Positions 34,680 through 43,428 of a DNA stretch of 64,000 nucleotides are shown piece after piece; position 1 is the stretch's first letter, and every line of letters starts with the position of its first letter. Where the stretch lies: contig CAVZID010000019.1 in NCBI GenBank assembly GCA_963775245.1, positions 186,001-250,000 of the forward strand. Reading direction: 5' to 3'. Source of the stretch: CAVSWT01 sp963775245 (GTDB lineage: Bacteria; Bacteroidota; Ignavibacteria; Ignavibacteriales; Ignavibacteriaceae). A program made the position numbers and the translations under genes. The notes beneath the pieces were generated by a model. The model was given only the letters and a program-made list of their open reading frames with translations, made no database searches and was not told where the DNA came from.

Positions 34680-34756
34680 TGTCAATCTGAGCCTGTCGAA
34701 GACTGAATGATTTAATTGAAAATGCAAAGTCGCATTTCGATAAGTTCAATGTGACA
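34680..34756. repeat. palindromic intergenic repeat, copy B
   Basis: A 77-base element. It starts TGTCAATCTGAGCCTGTCGA and ends AAGTTCAATGTGACA. It has the same layout as copy A, with scattered changes: both contain AAAGTC-CATT-CATAAG-type inner blocks. Confidence 0.75.
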
Positions 34757-34849
34757 TTTATATTTTTTAACATTAAATCTAGCAAAATATTTTAAGTATG
34801 GATTTAATATTAATGTTTCTTAAACAATTCTAATCTTAAGGAGAAAAAA

Positions 34850-35785
34850 TTGTCATTCAAAGAAAGCTTTAGAAAATTTATCGGGATAAAGTCAAAAGAA
34901 GAAGAACAAAAAGAATTAACTGCACAGGAGAAAGTAAAAGAATTTTTTGAGCAGCTCCTGTTTGCTGCTATAGCAGCTTTAATTATTATTTCTTTTGTAG
35001 TACAAAATACAAGAATCCCAACCGGTTCGATGGAAAATACTATCCTAGTTGGTGATTTTGTTTTAGTAAACAAATTTATCTATAATTTTGAATCACCAAA
35101 ATATATCCCATTTACAGAAATAAGGCTTCCTTATTTTCATTTTAAATCTTTCAAAGACCCAAAACCAAAAGATATTGTCGTGTTTGAATGGCCTGGGGAT
35201 AGAGATGTACTTCAACCAAGTGAATTAAATGTTAATTATGTTAAAAGGTGTATTGGAACTCCAGGCGACACCATACAGGTAATTGATAAAGTTGTTTATG
35301 TAAATCATAAGCAGTTCTGGATTCCCACCAATATTCTTTATAGTACCGATCCGCCAAAGCCTAAAGGATTAGTTGAACCAAGAATTTTTCCCAAAGGTAT
35401 GCCCTGGAACGAAGATAACTGGGGGCCATTTGTAATTCCAAGAAAAGGTGACAAAATTCATCTTACAATAAATAATGTTGAACAATGGAGGACAATCATT
35501 GACCGGGAATATGAAAAAAGGGTTGTGGGAATTTCAGGCAACACTATTACGATTGAAGGTATTCCTGTCAAAGATTATACTTTTCAAAAAGATTATTATT
35601 TTATGATGGGCGACAATCGTGATGACAGTTATGATAGTCGGTTCTGGGGAGTAGTTCCTCGCGATAGAATTGTTGGCGAAGCATTCATTACTTTATTCTC
35701 GTGGGATAGAGACATTCCATTTACAGATTTTTTCAGATTGTTAGGCTCTATAAGGCTTGAACGTGTGCTTAAAATATTAAATTAA
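34850..35785 (+). CDS. lepB: signal peptidase I
   Basis: An inner-membrane serine protease that removes signal peptides of exported proteins. The 311-residue protein has one predicted N-terminal span (about 36-52). The catalytic serine is Ser60 in TRIPTGSMENTI, and the general-base lysine is Lys132 in YVKRCIGTPGD. The last conserved box is MMGDNRDDSYDSRFWG. A long insert between the boxes is common in this phylum. The start is TTG, set by a strong AAGGAG 6 bases upstream. No ATG is available near it. The M16 pair follows 8 bases later. Confidence 0.95.
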   Translation: MSFKESFRKFIGIKSKEEEQKELTAQEKVKEFFEQLLFAAIAALIIISFVVQNTRIPTGSMENTILVGDFVLVNKFIYNFESPKYIPFTEIRLPYFHFKSFKDPKPKDIVVFEWPGDRDVLQPSELNVNYVKRCIGTPGDTIQVIDKVVYVNHKQFWIPTNILYSTDPPKPKGLVEPRIFPKGMPWNEDNWGPFVIPRKGDKIHLTINNVEQWRTIIDREYEKRVVGISGNTITIEGIPVKDYTFQKDYYFMMGDNRDDSYDSRFWGVVPRDRIVGEAFITLFSWDRDIPFTDFFRLLGSIRLERVLKILN

Positions 35786-35793
35786 TTATTTAT

Positions 35794-37089
35794 ATGAAAA
35801 ATTTAAACTTAGAATACGAAAAGTATAAATTAGCAAACGGGCTTGAAGTTATACTTCACGAAAATAATAACCTGCCAATTACTGCTGTAAACATTTGGTA
35901 TAAAGTCGGTTCTGCAAATGAGCATAAAGGTAAAACCGGAATTGCCCATCTATTCGAACACATGATGTTTCAAGGTTCACAAAATGTTCCAAAGGAAGCT
36001 CACTTCAGGTATATTCAGGAAGCCGGCGGAAGTTTAAATGGTTCAACAAGTTTTGACAGAACAAATTATTATGAAAAAATTCCTGCAAATTTTTTGGAAT
36101 TAATTTTCTGGCTTGAATCAGATAGGATGGGATATCTACTTCCTGCATTAACACCGGAGAAATTAAAAAATCAAAAAGAGGTTGTCAGCAACGAAAGGCT
36201 GGAAAGATACGATAATCAGCCTTATGGGCTTGCATGGGAAAAATTAATTTCAAGTTTATATCCCGAAAATCACCCTTATAGCTGGTCAACTATTGGTACG
36301 CTGGAAGATATTTCCAGCTTTACTCTTGAAGATGTATCAAGCTTCTTTAAGAAATATTATTCACCTTCAAATGCTGCACTTGTCGTTGCCGGCAGCTTTG
36401 ATAAAAATAATGTTAGAGATTTAGTGTCAAAATATTTTGAATCAATAGCCTTTACAAACGGAATTGAAAAGCTAAATACTGAGCAAACAAGTTTAAGCGA
36501 GAATAAACTTATAACTCATGAAGATAATGTGCAGCTTGAAAGATTATATCTTGCCTGGCACTCAGAAAAGGCTTATGAGAAAGATGATGCTGCTTTGGAT
36601 GTTCTATCGGATATTTTAACCGGCTCCAAAAATTCCCGCTTGTACAAAACTTTGGTTTTTGAAAAAGAATTGGCACAGGATATTACAGCTTACCAGTATT
36701 CCGGTAAGTATGCAGGACATTTTATGTTTATTGCAACCGCCAGGCCTGGTGTATCGCTTTCTTCTATTAGAAATGAAATCTTTAATGAGATTGATAAGAT
36801 TCGTTTAAACTCTATTTCATTAATTGAATTGACCAAATCTAAAAACGGAATTAAGTCCGGATTTATTTATTCACTTCAAAATATCGATTCACTCGCAGAC
36901 CAGTTAAATTCATATAATTATTATTTGAACGAGCCTAATTCTTTTAATAAAGATTTAAAAAGGTATGAATCAATAACACCGGAAGAAATTAAAAAAGCTA
37001 TTGAAAAATATTTTTACAAACCTTACGTGGAACTTCAAATCGTCCCCAAAACAAAGAACAACCAGACAATGGGGAAAGGGAATTCTTAA
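35794..37089 (+). CDS. M16-family zinc protease, active subunit
   Basis: A 431-residue processing-peptidase-like protein of the M16B type. The inverted zinc motif is HLFEH (52-56), with the distal ligand Glu expected near NERLERYDN. Also present are the domain-closing motif YSWSTIGTLEDI and FFKKYYSPSNAALVVAG. These proteases act as two-part clamps on short peptides. The next gene, overlapping by one base, is a related protein without the zinc motif, so the two probably form the active/inactive heterodimer. No signal peptide is visible. Confidence 0.9.
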   Translation: MKNLNLEYEKYKLANGLEVILHENNNLPITAVNIWYKVGSANEHKGKTGIAHLFEHMMFQGSQNVPKEAHFRYIQEAGGSLNGSTSFDRTNYYEKIPANFLELIFWLESDRMGYLLPALTPEKLKNQKEVVSNERLERYDNQPYGLAWEKLISSLYPENHPYSWSTIGTLEDISSFTLEDVSSFFKKYYSPSNAALVVAGSFDKNNVRDLVSKYFESIAFTNGIEKLNTEQTSLSENKLITHEDNVQLERLYLAWHSEKAYEKDDAALDVLSDILTGSKNSRLYKTLVFEKELAQDITAYQYSGKYAGHFMFIATARPGVSLSSIRNEIFNEIDKIRLNSISLIELTKSKNGIKSGFIYSLQNIDSLADQLNSYNYYLNEPNSFNKDLKRYESITPEEIKKAIEKYFYKPYVELQIVPKTKNNQTMGKGNS

Positions 37090-38456
37090 TGACTATCAAT
37101 AGAGCTATTAAACCCAATCCTACAGAAGAACTCAATTTTTCTTTGCCTGAAATAAATGAATTTGAATTAGAAAATGGACTAAAAGTTTTATTTGTTCAAA
37201 AAGACAATCTTCCCATAATTCAAATGAGCATGATATCCGGTTGCGGAAGCAAATATGACCCAGATGTAAAAAAAGGGTTGGCAAATTTATTTTCAATGGT
37301 GCTGGATGAAGGGGCCGGAGACTTAAATGCGCTTGAGTTAAGTGACGAATTTGATATACTTGGAGCAAATTTTAATATAAGCTGCAGCAGCGATACAGTA
37401 AATTTATCTCTTCAAACATTAACAGAAAATTTTGACAAAGCACTTCACCTATTTAGCAAGGTTATTCTTTCACCTCAATTAAACGACAATGATTTTGAAA
37501 GAGAAAAAAGAAAAGTTAAAACAAAAATACTTCAAATTCAGGATGAGCCGGATGAAATAGCTTCATCTTTATTTGACATGATTGTTTTAGGGAAAAATAA
37601 TCCTTATGCTTATCAATCGTTAGGATATAATAAAACGATAGAAAATATTTCTATTAATGATTTGAAAGATTTCTATTCAAATTATTTTCTTCCAAATAAT
37701 TCTGCTCTAATTGTAGTTGGAAATATTTCTTTAAATGAATTAAAGAATAAGTTAAGCAAAAATTTATCTTCTTGGGAGAAGAAAGCTTTTACACCAATAG
37801 AAATAAAAAGTAATTCTATATCCAAAACACATATTTATTTGTTCGATAAGAAAGATTCTGTACAAAGCGAAATTAGAGTTGGACATATTTCTTCAAAACG
37901 AAATAACAAAGATTATTTTTCAAAACATCTTTTGAATACAATTTTAGGCGGGCAGTTCTCATCCAGAATCAATTTGAATTTGCGTGAAGATAAAGGTTAT
38001 ACATATGGAGCATTTTCAAGATTCACTTATTACAAAGATGAGGCATATTTTTTAGCTTCAACTTCCGTTGGACAGGAAAATACTGCTAACGCAGTTAAAG
38101 AAATCTTAAATGAGCTAAACAAAATTAAGGAAGGAGTTACTTCACAAGAGCTTGATTTTGCTAAATCATCAATCATCAGAAAGTTTCCTTCCAACTTTGA
38201 AACTTACAGTCAGGTTGCCGGGAACCTATCAGGTAAAATAATTTTTTCTTTGCCGGAGAATTATTTTGATACTTATATTGATAGTATAAAAAGTGTAACC
38301 CTTGAAGATGTAAATAAAACCGCATCTGAAAACATATTCCCGGAAGAATTAGTTATAGTTATAGTTGGCGATAAAAATAAAATATTAGAATCGCTAAAAG
38401 ATTTAAATGCCGGTGAAATAAATGAAGTTGATATATTTGGAGAGATTGTTAGTTAG
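37089..38456 (+). CDS. M16-family protease, zinc-motif-less partner
   Basis: A 455-residue M16 fold protein. Where the active family has HxxEH it has GLANLFSMVLDEGAG, so zinc cannot be bound and it should be inactive alone. It keeps the R/Y-type C-terminal motif RINLNLREDKGYTYGA, which in M16B proteins binds the substrate. It starts one base inside the stop of the active partner (TAATG), as expected for a translationally coupled heterodimer. Length is typical. Confidence 0.9.
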   Translation: MTINRAIKPNPTEELNFSLPEINEFELENGLKVLFVQKDNLPIIQMSMISGCGSKYDPDVKKGLANLFSMVLDEGAGDLNALELSDEFDILGANFNISCSSDTVNLSLQTLTENFDKALHLFSKVILSPQLNDNDFEREKRKVKTKILQIQDEPDEIASSLFDMIVLGKNNPYAYQSLGYNKTIENISINDLKDFYSNYFLPNNSALIVVGNISLNELKNKLSKNLSSWEKKAFTPIEIKSNSISKTHIYLFDKKDSVQSEIRVGHISSKRNNKDYFSKHLLNTILGGQFSSRINLNLREDKGYTYGAFSRFTYYKDEAYFLASTSVGQENTANAVKEILNELNKIKEGVTSQELDFAKSSIIRKFPSNFETYSQVAGNLSGKIIFSLPENYFDTYIDSIKSVTLEDVNKTASENIFPEELVIVIVGDKNKILESLKDLNAGEINEVDIFGEIVS

Positions 38457-38487
38457 TTTCAGAAAATACACCCGAAAACTTTGGGAA

Positions 38488-38502
38488 AAAGATGTCATCT
38501 TT
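38488..38502. repeat. 15-base palindrome AAAGATGTCATCTTT, copy 1
   Basis: A perfect inverted repeat (7-bp arms, one central T) between the convergent M16 and YibQ-like genes. The identical 15 bases occur at 42517-42531. Confidence 0.6.
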
Positions 38503-38517
38503 CAGAACTGCTTAACT

Positions 38518-39552
38518 TCATTTAGTTTTCAACAAAACCCTTGATGGATTTATAAATTTAAAACCAATCTTTCTTAGTTTAATTATTTCCTCTTCTATCA
38601 AAGAAAAATTAGCAGCCGGAACAATTATAACTTTACCCCAGTTTTCATTACTTGATTTAACCAAATTACTAAAAGTCGACTGCATTTGTTTTTGAGACTC
38701 ACCGGTTATATCAAGCAGACTGCTTTTTTTAATCAGCTTTATTTTTCTTTTTTCAATTTCATTTGATATAAAATTAAAAATTGATGACTTAAATAAATTT
38801 GAATTATCATCAACCAGCATGAATGCCGCTTTGGGAAATGAACCGATAATGGAACGGATAGAACCTTTTAATCTTGCCTCAGAATAATTTTCTTCTAGCT
38901 TATATTTTAATTCGTCTATATCATCATTCAACAGAAGAATATATTCTTTCTTTGTCTTTACATGCTTTTTTACAAATTCTTCTGATTCTTTAGAAGGAGT
39001 TATTAAATAACCAAACTGTTCTGGGAAATTTAAAATTTGAGTAGTTTCATTATCATTTATATTTTCCAGTCCAGAAATAATAATTCCAACAAAACCTGCT
39101 TTGCGCCTCATCTCATCTATATAAACGAAAGTCGCCGCTAACTTTAAATTATTTTTCGAATAGATAGATAAAAGAGATTTCCCGTTTATTTTTTCTTCTT
39201 TAGAAATTACTTTCACATTTTCATTTTTTAATGCAGAATTAATTTCATTTAATATTACCGGGATTGGTAGGTCTTGCGGCACTGAAATTTTATATGAATA
39301 AACAACTGAATCTTGTTTCTTTCTGCTGTTTTTATCTTCTTTGTATTTAGTTTGGACAATCCATTCCTTCTTTAATCCAAAACTATTAACGCTTGATAGG
39401 AATTTATCTTTAATAATTTTCGAACTTACTTCCGCCTTTTCAGATGGTATTTTTATCATTATATATTTTTTGTAAATGATATTTGCGAGAAGCAATACAA
39501 TGACAATGCCTAATAAAATCTGAACTGATGTTCTCTTAATTGACGAGTTCAT
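38518..39552 (-). CDS. membrane-anchored protein, weak match to divergent polysaccharide deacetylases (YibQ type)
   Basis: A 344-residue protein with one N-terminal span (about 9-27) and a long extracytoplasmic part. From about residue 150, the succession GIIISGLEN...FGYLITPSK...KKEYILLLND...GSIRSIIGSFPKAAF...RKIKLIKKSSLLDITG follows the layout of the divergent polysaccharide deacetylase (DUF610) family. The acidic and His residues expected at the active site are not evident, so it may be inactive, or the match may be wrong. Expressed alone. Confidence 0.45.
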   Translation of the reverse strand: MNSSIKRTSVQILLGIVIVLLLANIIYKKYIMIKIPSEKAEVSSKIIKDKFLSSVNSFGLKKEWIVQTKYKEDKNSRKKQDSVVYSYKISVPQDLPIPVILNEINSALKNENVKVISKEEKINGKSLLSIYSKNNLKLAATFVYIDEMRRKAGFVGIIISGLENINDNETTQILNFPEQFGYLITPSKESEEFVKKHVKTKKEYILLLNDDIDELKYKLEENYSEARLKGSIRSIIGSFPKAAFMLVDDNSNLFKSSIFNFISNEIEKRKIKLIKKSSLLDITGESQKQMQSTFSNLVKSSNENWGKVIIVPAANFSLIEEEIIKLRKIGFKFINPSRVLLKTK

Positions 39553-39596
39553 TAAAGAAACTTAATAGGAAGAGTATATAATTAGATTTATAGAAA

Positions 39597-39669
39597 TGTC
39601 ATGCTGAACTTGTTTCAGCATCTTTATTTCTATAGAAAACATAGATTCCGAAACAAGTTCGGAATGACA
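39597..39669. repeat. palindromic intergenic repeat (TGTCA...TGACA type)
   Basis: It starts TGTCATGCTGAACTTGTTTC and ends GAAACAAGTTCGGAATGACA. The arms are near-complementary, with an AT-rich loop. It has the same terminal layout as the elements at 23035, 34519 and 34680, but different inner sequence. Confidence 0.7.
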
Positions 39670-39714
39670 AATGCAATTACACCACATAATTGTACGACTT
39701 CTATATTTTGAAAA

Positions 39715-40509
39715 TTATTTATCTTTAAAATTAGGTTTTCGTTTTTCAAGAAATGCGGATGTTCCCTCTTTAAAATCATCTGTACCACAGCAAACAGCAA
39801 AAAGGTTTGCTTCATAACTCTGTCCTTCTTTTGAAGACATTTCATCAACCGCTTTAACTGCTTTTATTGCCGTCTTAACCGCATGCTGACTTTTTGAAAT
39901 AATTTTTTTTGCAATCTCTTTCGTCTTGTCTAATAATTCGTTTTGAGGGTAAACATGATTAACCAAACCAATTCTTAATGCTTCGGAAGAATCAATCATA
40001 TCACCTGTTACAATATATTCCATCGCCCTGCCGGAATTAATTAATCGTGTCAATCTTTGTGTCCCGCCATAGCCAGGAATAATTCCAAGATTAACTTCGG
40101 GCTGTCCAAACTTTGCATTTTCAGAAGCAACACGGGAATGACATGCTAAAGCCAATTCACAGCCGCCGCCTAAAGCGAATCCATTAACAGCGGCAATAAC
40201 AGGTTTTTCAAATTGCTCAATCAAACGGAATATTGCCTGTCCGTATTCAGCAAATTCTTTGCCCGAAATCATATCAAGCTTGTTTAATTCTGAAATATCA
40301 GCACCGGCAATAAAGGCTTTCTCTCCTGCCCCGGTTAATATTATTACCTTTACTTCATCATTATTTTTTAAATCTTCAAAAATATTTTTTAACTCGGATA
40401 ATGTTAAATTGTTTAATGCATTTAATTTATCCGGCCTGTTCACTGTAACTACAGCAATTGAGTCTTTAATTTCCAATAATAAATTTTGGTAATTCATTTT
40501 GCTACTCAA
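39715..40509 (-). CDS. enoyl-CoA hydratase/isomerase (crotonase family)
   Basis: A 264-residue crotonase-fold enzyme, probably adding water to 2-enoyl-CoA in fatty-acid or butyrate metabolism. The oxyanion-hole strands are AFIAGADISEL and GFALGGGCELALACH, and the two catalytic glutamates lie in GGGCELAL and QPEVNLGIIPGYGGTQRL. No other beta-oxidation gene is nearby, so the exact substrate is unknown. It overlaps the outer-membrane-type gene upstream by 4 bases. Confidence 0.92.
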   Translation of the reverse strand: MSSKMNYQNLLLEIKDSIAVVTVNRPDKLNALNNLTLSELKNIFEDLKNNDEVKVIILTGAGEKAFIAGADISELNKLDMISGKEFAEYGQAIFRLIEQFEKPVIAAVNGFALGGGCELALACHSRVASENAKFGQPEVNLGIIPGYGGTQRLTRLINSGRAMEYIVTGDMIDSSEALRIGLVNHVYPQNELLDKTKEIAKKIISKSQHAVKTAIKAVKAVDEMSSKEGQSYEANLFAVCCGTDDFKEGTSAFLEKRKPNFKDK

Positions 40510-41093
40510 TAGTTTATAAATAAAGGAAGCCTAATTTTAAAATCTAATAAAACAGTTTGATTCGTCCTAAAATAATTATACTGAGCAAGTACATCCATCA
40601 TGAATGTAGAAATCCCAACGCCGACACTAATTCCAACTTTAGAAACATCTTCTGTAAAATTATTTCTGCCTGAGTTAGGTTTAAATTGATGTACTTTTTC
40701 AAAATAAGTGTAGGCTGCTGAAACTTCCAGAACCGGCATAAATAACAACACATTCTCGAGCAAAGGCGGGAAATAATAACGCACACCAAAATTAATCGGT
40801 ATGGAAGCAGTAGAAAAATTAGAGTAGTCTGTTACTTTGTAAAAATCCGGTGAACCTGGAAATTGTTCATAACCTAATCTAGTAAAAACAAAAAACGGAA
40901 GATATTCATTATCAGTATATGAGAATTCTACATTTAATCCATACCCCAAATCTGTTGTATTTGCAAAATCTCCAACCGGAAACCTTGGCCCAACGCCAAG
41001 TGCTATAAAAAACCCTCTTGCCTTATCTGCCGGAAGCGGGCCTGCTAAAAGATTAACTGAAAATAAAATTATAAGTAGAAATAATTTTTTCAT
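40506..41093 (-). CDS. predicted outer-membrane beta-barrel protein
   Basis: A 195-residue protein with a signal peptide (about 1-17, ending LLAG). It is rich in alternating aromatic/hydrophobic strands (YGLNVEFSYTDNEYLPFFVFTRLGY and the like are seen in short runs). The terminal strand DFKIRLPLFINY ends in an aromatic, as expected for a BAM substrate. A small 8-stranded barrel is likely. No named family is seen, and function cannot be inferred from the neighbours, which it overlaps only on the enoyl-CoA hydratase side. Confidence 0.6.
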   Translation of the reverse strand: MKKLFLLIILFSVNLLAGPLPADKARGFFIALGVGPRFPVGDFANTTDLGYGLNVEFSYTDNEYLPFFVFTRLGYEQFPGSPDFYKVTDYSNFSTASIPINFGVRYYFPPLLENVLLFMPVLEVSAAYTYFEKVHQFKPNSGRNNFTEDVSKVGISVGVGISTFMMDVLAQYNYFRTNQTVLLDFKIRLPLFINY

Positions 41094-41153
41094 TGAGTGA
41101 TATTTTTATAGAAATAAAAATACAAAATATAACCTTCTTCTAAAATGATAAGA

Positions 41154-41966
41154 CTAACTTTTATTTTTTATTCCTCTTGAAAGCAAAACCAAAATGATTA
41201 ACAAAGCTAAATATCCGGAAAATAAAAATGGGCTTATTAATTTATTTGCATTAAAAAATCCTTCCCAACTATCATAGTTAGCGGCAAATAATATATTCAC
41301 AATTGCTTTTGAGTTACTTCCAAAGCAAAGAAAGTAAATCCATAAAGTTGAAAATATTGTTATACAAAGGATGTAGATATTTGAAAAATATTTTAAAATG
41401 ATTCCAACAAATATTGCTATTAGAATTATAGGTATATAATTGGCAAAAATAAAATTTATGTTTACAATAATTTTATTTTGAATTGGAATAAATTCATAAA
41501 GAAAAAGCAAAATTATTACGGAAGAAGTAATTAACAATTTTTGTTTTCTTCCTTCTGCAACCAAGGATAAAAACATAGACAATAAAAATAACTGTGGAAG
41601 ATTCCATACAAGATAAATCGGATAATCAATTATTGAAGACAAGCCTAATTCATAAAAACGATACGGTTCATCAATTGTGGCTTTTTTCAAAACTAATAAT
41701 GTTGGGATTGTAATAAGTACCGGAACTAACACCCAGATTAAGATTGGTAGATACCTTTTATACGAAGGTTTTAAAAATAATTCTTTAAGAAAGGAAAAAT
41801 GTTTTTCCCTTGCGACAAAGAAAAACGGAATTACAAGACTTAAGTGAAATCTGAATCCCCCAAGAATAATATATTCATTAAGTCTAAAATATTTCAATAA
41901 TAGTCCGGCAGCATTCACAAGAACGACTATCAAAATTATTGATGAAATATTTATTTTGGTCTGCAC
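41154..41966 (-). CDS. hypothetical polytopic membrane protein
   Basis: A 270-residue protein, very hydrophobic, with about seven or eight predicted spans and short basic loops (REKHFSFLKELF, EGRKQK). I do not recognise the family. No catalytic motif (such as the paired Glu of CPBP proteases) is visible. It lies 5 bases downstream of a DUF2231 protein, so the two probably share an operon. Confidence 0.6.
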   Translation of the reverse strand: MQTKINISSIILIVVLVNAAGLLLKYFRLNEYIILGGFRFHLSLVIPFFFVAREKHFSFLKELFLKPSYKRYLPILIWVLVPVLITIPTLLVLKKATIDEPYRFYELGLSSIIDYPIYLVWNLPQLFLLSMFLSLVAEGRKQKLLITSSVIILLFLYEFIPIQNKIIVNINFIFANYIPIILIAIFVGIILKYFSNIYILCITIFSTLWIYFLCFGSNSKAIVNILFAANYDSWEGFFNANKLISPFLFSGYLALLIILVLLSRGIKNKS

Positions 41967-41971
41967 AAAAC

Positions 41972-42445
41972 CTACTTGGTAATTTCCATTTTCTTTAAGT
42001 CTGTTCCAATTCCATATTTATAAACCAGTTTCCCGCCATGCTCGCCAGTTTCAAAAATTAAAAAGAATCCTGCTAATGCTAACACAATAAAAAGATATTT
42101 AATTGTCCCTTTAAATTTTTTCTTTAATACCAAAAAAGTTCTTCCGACAAGCAAAGCAGAAAAAAACCATACAGTATAATTCGCAAAATCAGAGTGCTCT
42201 GAAATTGCATGAAATTGAATAATAGCTCCTTGTTTCTCAAGTACTTCAGCAGCAGCTTCTGCCTGGTTTCCTGTTAATACTGCCGCTAAAGTACCGAGCA
42301 CACCAAGGAATAAAAATAAATGTGCAACTTTGGATAGAAATTCATTTTTAAGTATAACACCTAAAATCTCAAAGAGTGTATATGCTGATAGTAACGCAAT
42401 TGGGAAGTGAACAATCTTCGGATGAAGTCCTGCCAAAAAATCCAT
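41972..42445 (-). CDS. DUF2231-type membrane protein
   Basis: A 157-residue protein with four predicted spans. The N-terminal GLHPKIVHFPIALLSAYTLFEI is the mark of DUF2231, and the histidines in LHPKIVHFP and the later GEHGGKLVYKYG may bind haem or a metal. Proteins of this family are often near haem or cytochrome genes, but none is seen here. It lies 5 bases upstream of the hypothetical polytopic protein. Confidence 0.8.
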   Translation of the reverse strand: MDFLAGLHPKIVHFPIALLSAYTLFEILGVILKNEFLSKVAHLFLFLGVLGTLAAVLTGNQAEAAAEVLEKQGAIIQFHAISEHSDFANYTVWFFSALLVGRTFLVLKKKFKGTIKYLFIVLALAGFFLIFETGEHGGKLVYKYGIGTDLKKMEITK

Positions 42446-42516
42446 ACTGATTCCTTAGATAATTTTAAGAGATCTGAATAAATGATTTACTTAATAACTC
42501 ATGTAACATAGCGTTG

Positions 42517-42531
42517 AAAGATGTCATCTTT
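42517..42531. repeat. 15-base palindrome AAAGATGTCATCTTT, copy 2
   Basis: Identical to the palindrome at 38488-38502. It lies between the DUF2231 gene start (42445) and the end of truA (42577). Confidence 0.6.
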
Positions 42532-42576
42532 TCATTGCTCATTTTGCGTAAGATAAGTTAACAAATAAAATCTAAT

Positions 42577-43311
42577 TTAGTATTTCACTTTAAAAAGGAA
42601 CAAACCTTTCGCCGGGACAGCTTCTTTAGCAGCTTTTCTGTCTTTTGCCTGAATTATTGATGACAAAAATTCTTCATCAAAATTATTTTTTTGAGTGAAC
42701 AATAAAGTGCCAATAATTGCCCGAACCATGCCGTGAAGAAACCTATTAGCTTCTACTATCGCAACAATAAAATTTTTTGTCTCTTTAAAATGGATGTTGT
42801 AAATATTGCAATTTTTGTTTTCAATTTCAGAGTTCTTCTTAGAAAAAGAAGAAAAATCCTTTTCACCTAATAATGGTTTTGCAAGCTTATTAATTTTTTG
42901 ACAATCAATATTTCCTTTGTAGTGATAAGAATACTTGAAATAAAATGGCGACTTTATTTTAGTAATCAAATAAATATAGCTTCTTTTTTTTGCATCAAAC
43001 CTGGAATGAAAATTTTCATAAGCCTCTTTCAATTCAATAATTGAAATGTCATTTGGTAAAATTGAATTTAAAGAATATTTAAAGCTGTACGGTTCAATTA
43101 CTTTTTCTGTTTTAAAGTTTGCAACTTGCCCTAAAGCATGTACCCCGGCATCTGTTCTACCGGATCCAATTAGGTTTACATCTTCTTTTATAATTGTTCT
43201 TATCGCATCAGATATTTTTTGTTGAATAGTAATATCATTAGCTTGCATTTGCCAGCCTGAATAATCTGTTCCGTCATATTGAATCAGAAGTTTATAATTT
43301 TTGTGAGGCAT
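42577..43311 (-). CDS. truA: tRNA pseudouridine(38-40) synthase TruA
   Basis: Isomerises uridines 38, 39 and 40 in the anticodon arm of many tRNAs. The 244-residue protein has the opening YDGTDYSGWQMQ and the catalytic motif GRTDAGVHALGQVANF (Asp54). FHSRFDAKKRSYIY and the late FLHGMVRAIIGTLL are also present. Length is normal. It is transcribed alone in the direction of the DUF2231 gene. Confidence 0.97.
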   Translation of the reverse strand: MPHKNYKLLIQYDGTDYSGWQMQANDITIQQKISDAIRTIIKEDVNLIGSGRTDAGVHALGQVANFKTEKVIEPYSFKYSLNSILPNDISIIELKEAYENFHSRFDAKKRSYIYLITKIKSPFYFKYSYHYKGNIDCQKINKLAKPLLGEKDFSSFSKKNSEIENKNCNIYNIHFKETKNFIVAIVEANRFLHGMVRAIIGTLLFTQKNNFDEEFLSSIIQAKDRKAAKEAVPAKGLFLFKVKY

Positions 43312-43428
43312 AATATTTCATGAAAGTAATAACGAAAATTAAGAATTATTAACTTCGAATAAAAAATGATTAAGGATTATTAATGACAAATCATGAATTG
43401 AAAATTTGAAGAAGGTATTATTTTAATT

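Larger units (their letters stand above)
34489..34849. other. 361-base intergenic region holding two palindromic repeats
   Basis: Between gatB and lepB. It contains two related repeat copies (34519-34594 and 34680-34756, listed separately) and, at its end, the AAGGAG ribosome-binding site of lepB. I see no ORF with translation signals, and no -7 box that fits. Confidence 0.6.

Noticed and set aside
36000..38456. Considered the lack of HxxEH in the second M16 protein as a mutation
   Set aside because: Pairs with one zinc-less partner are normal in the M16B family, and the rest of the protein is intact.
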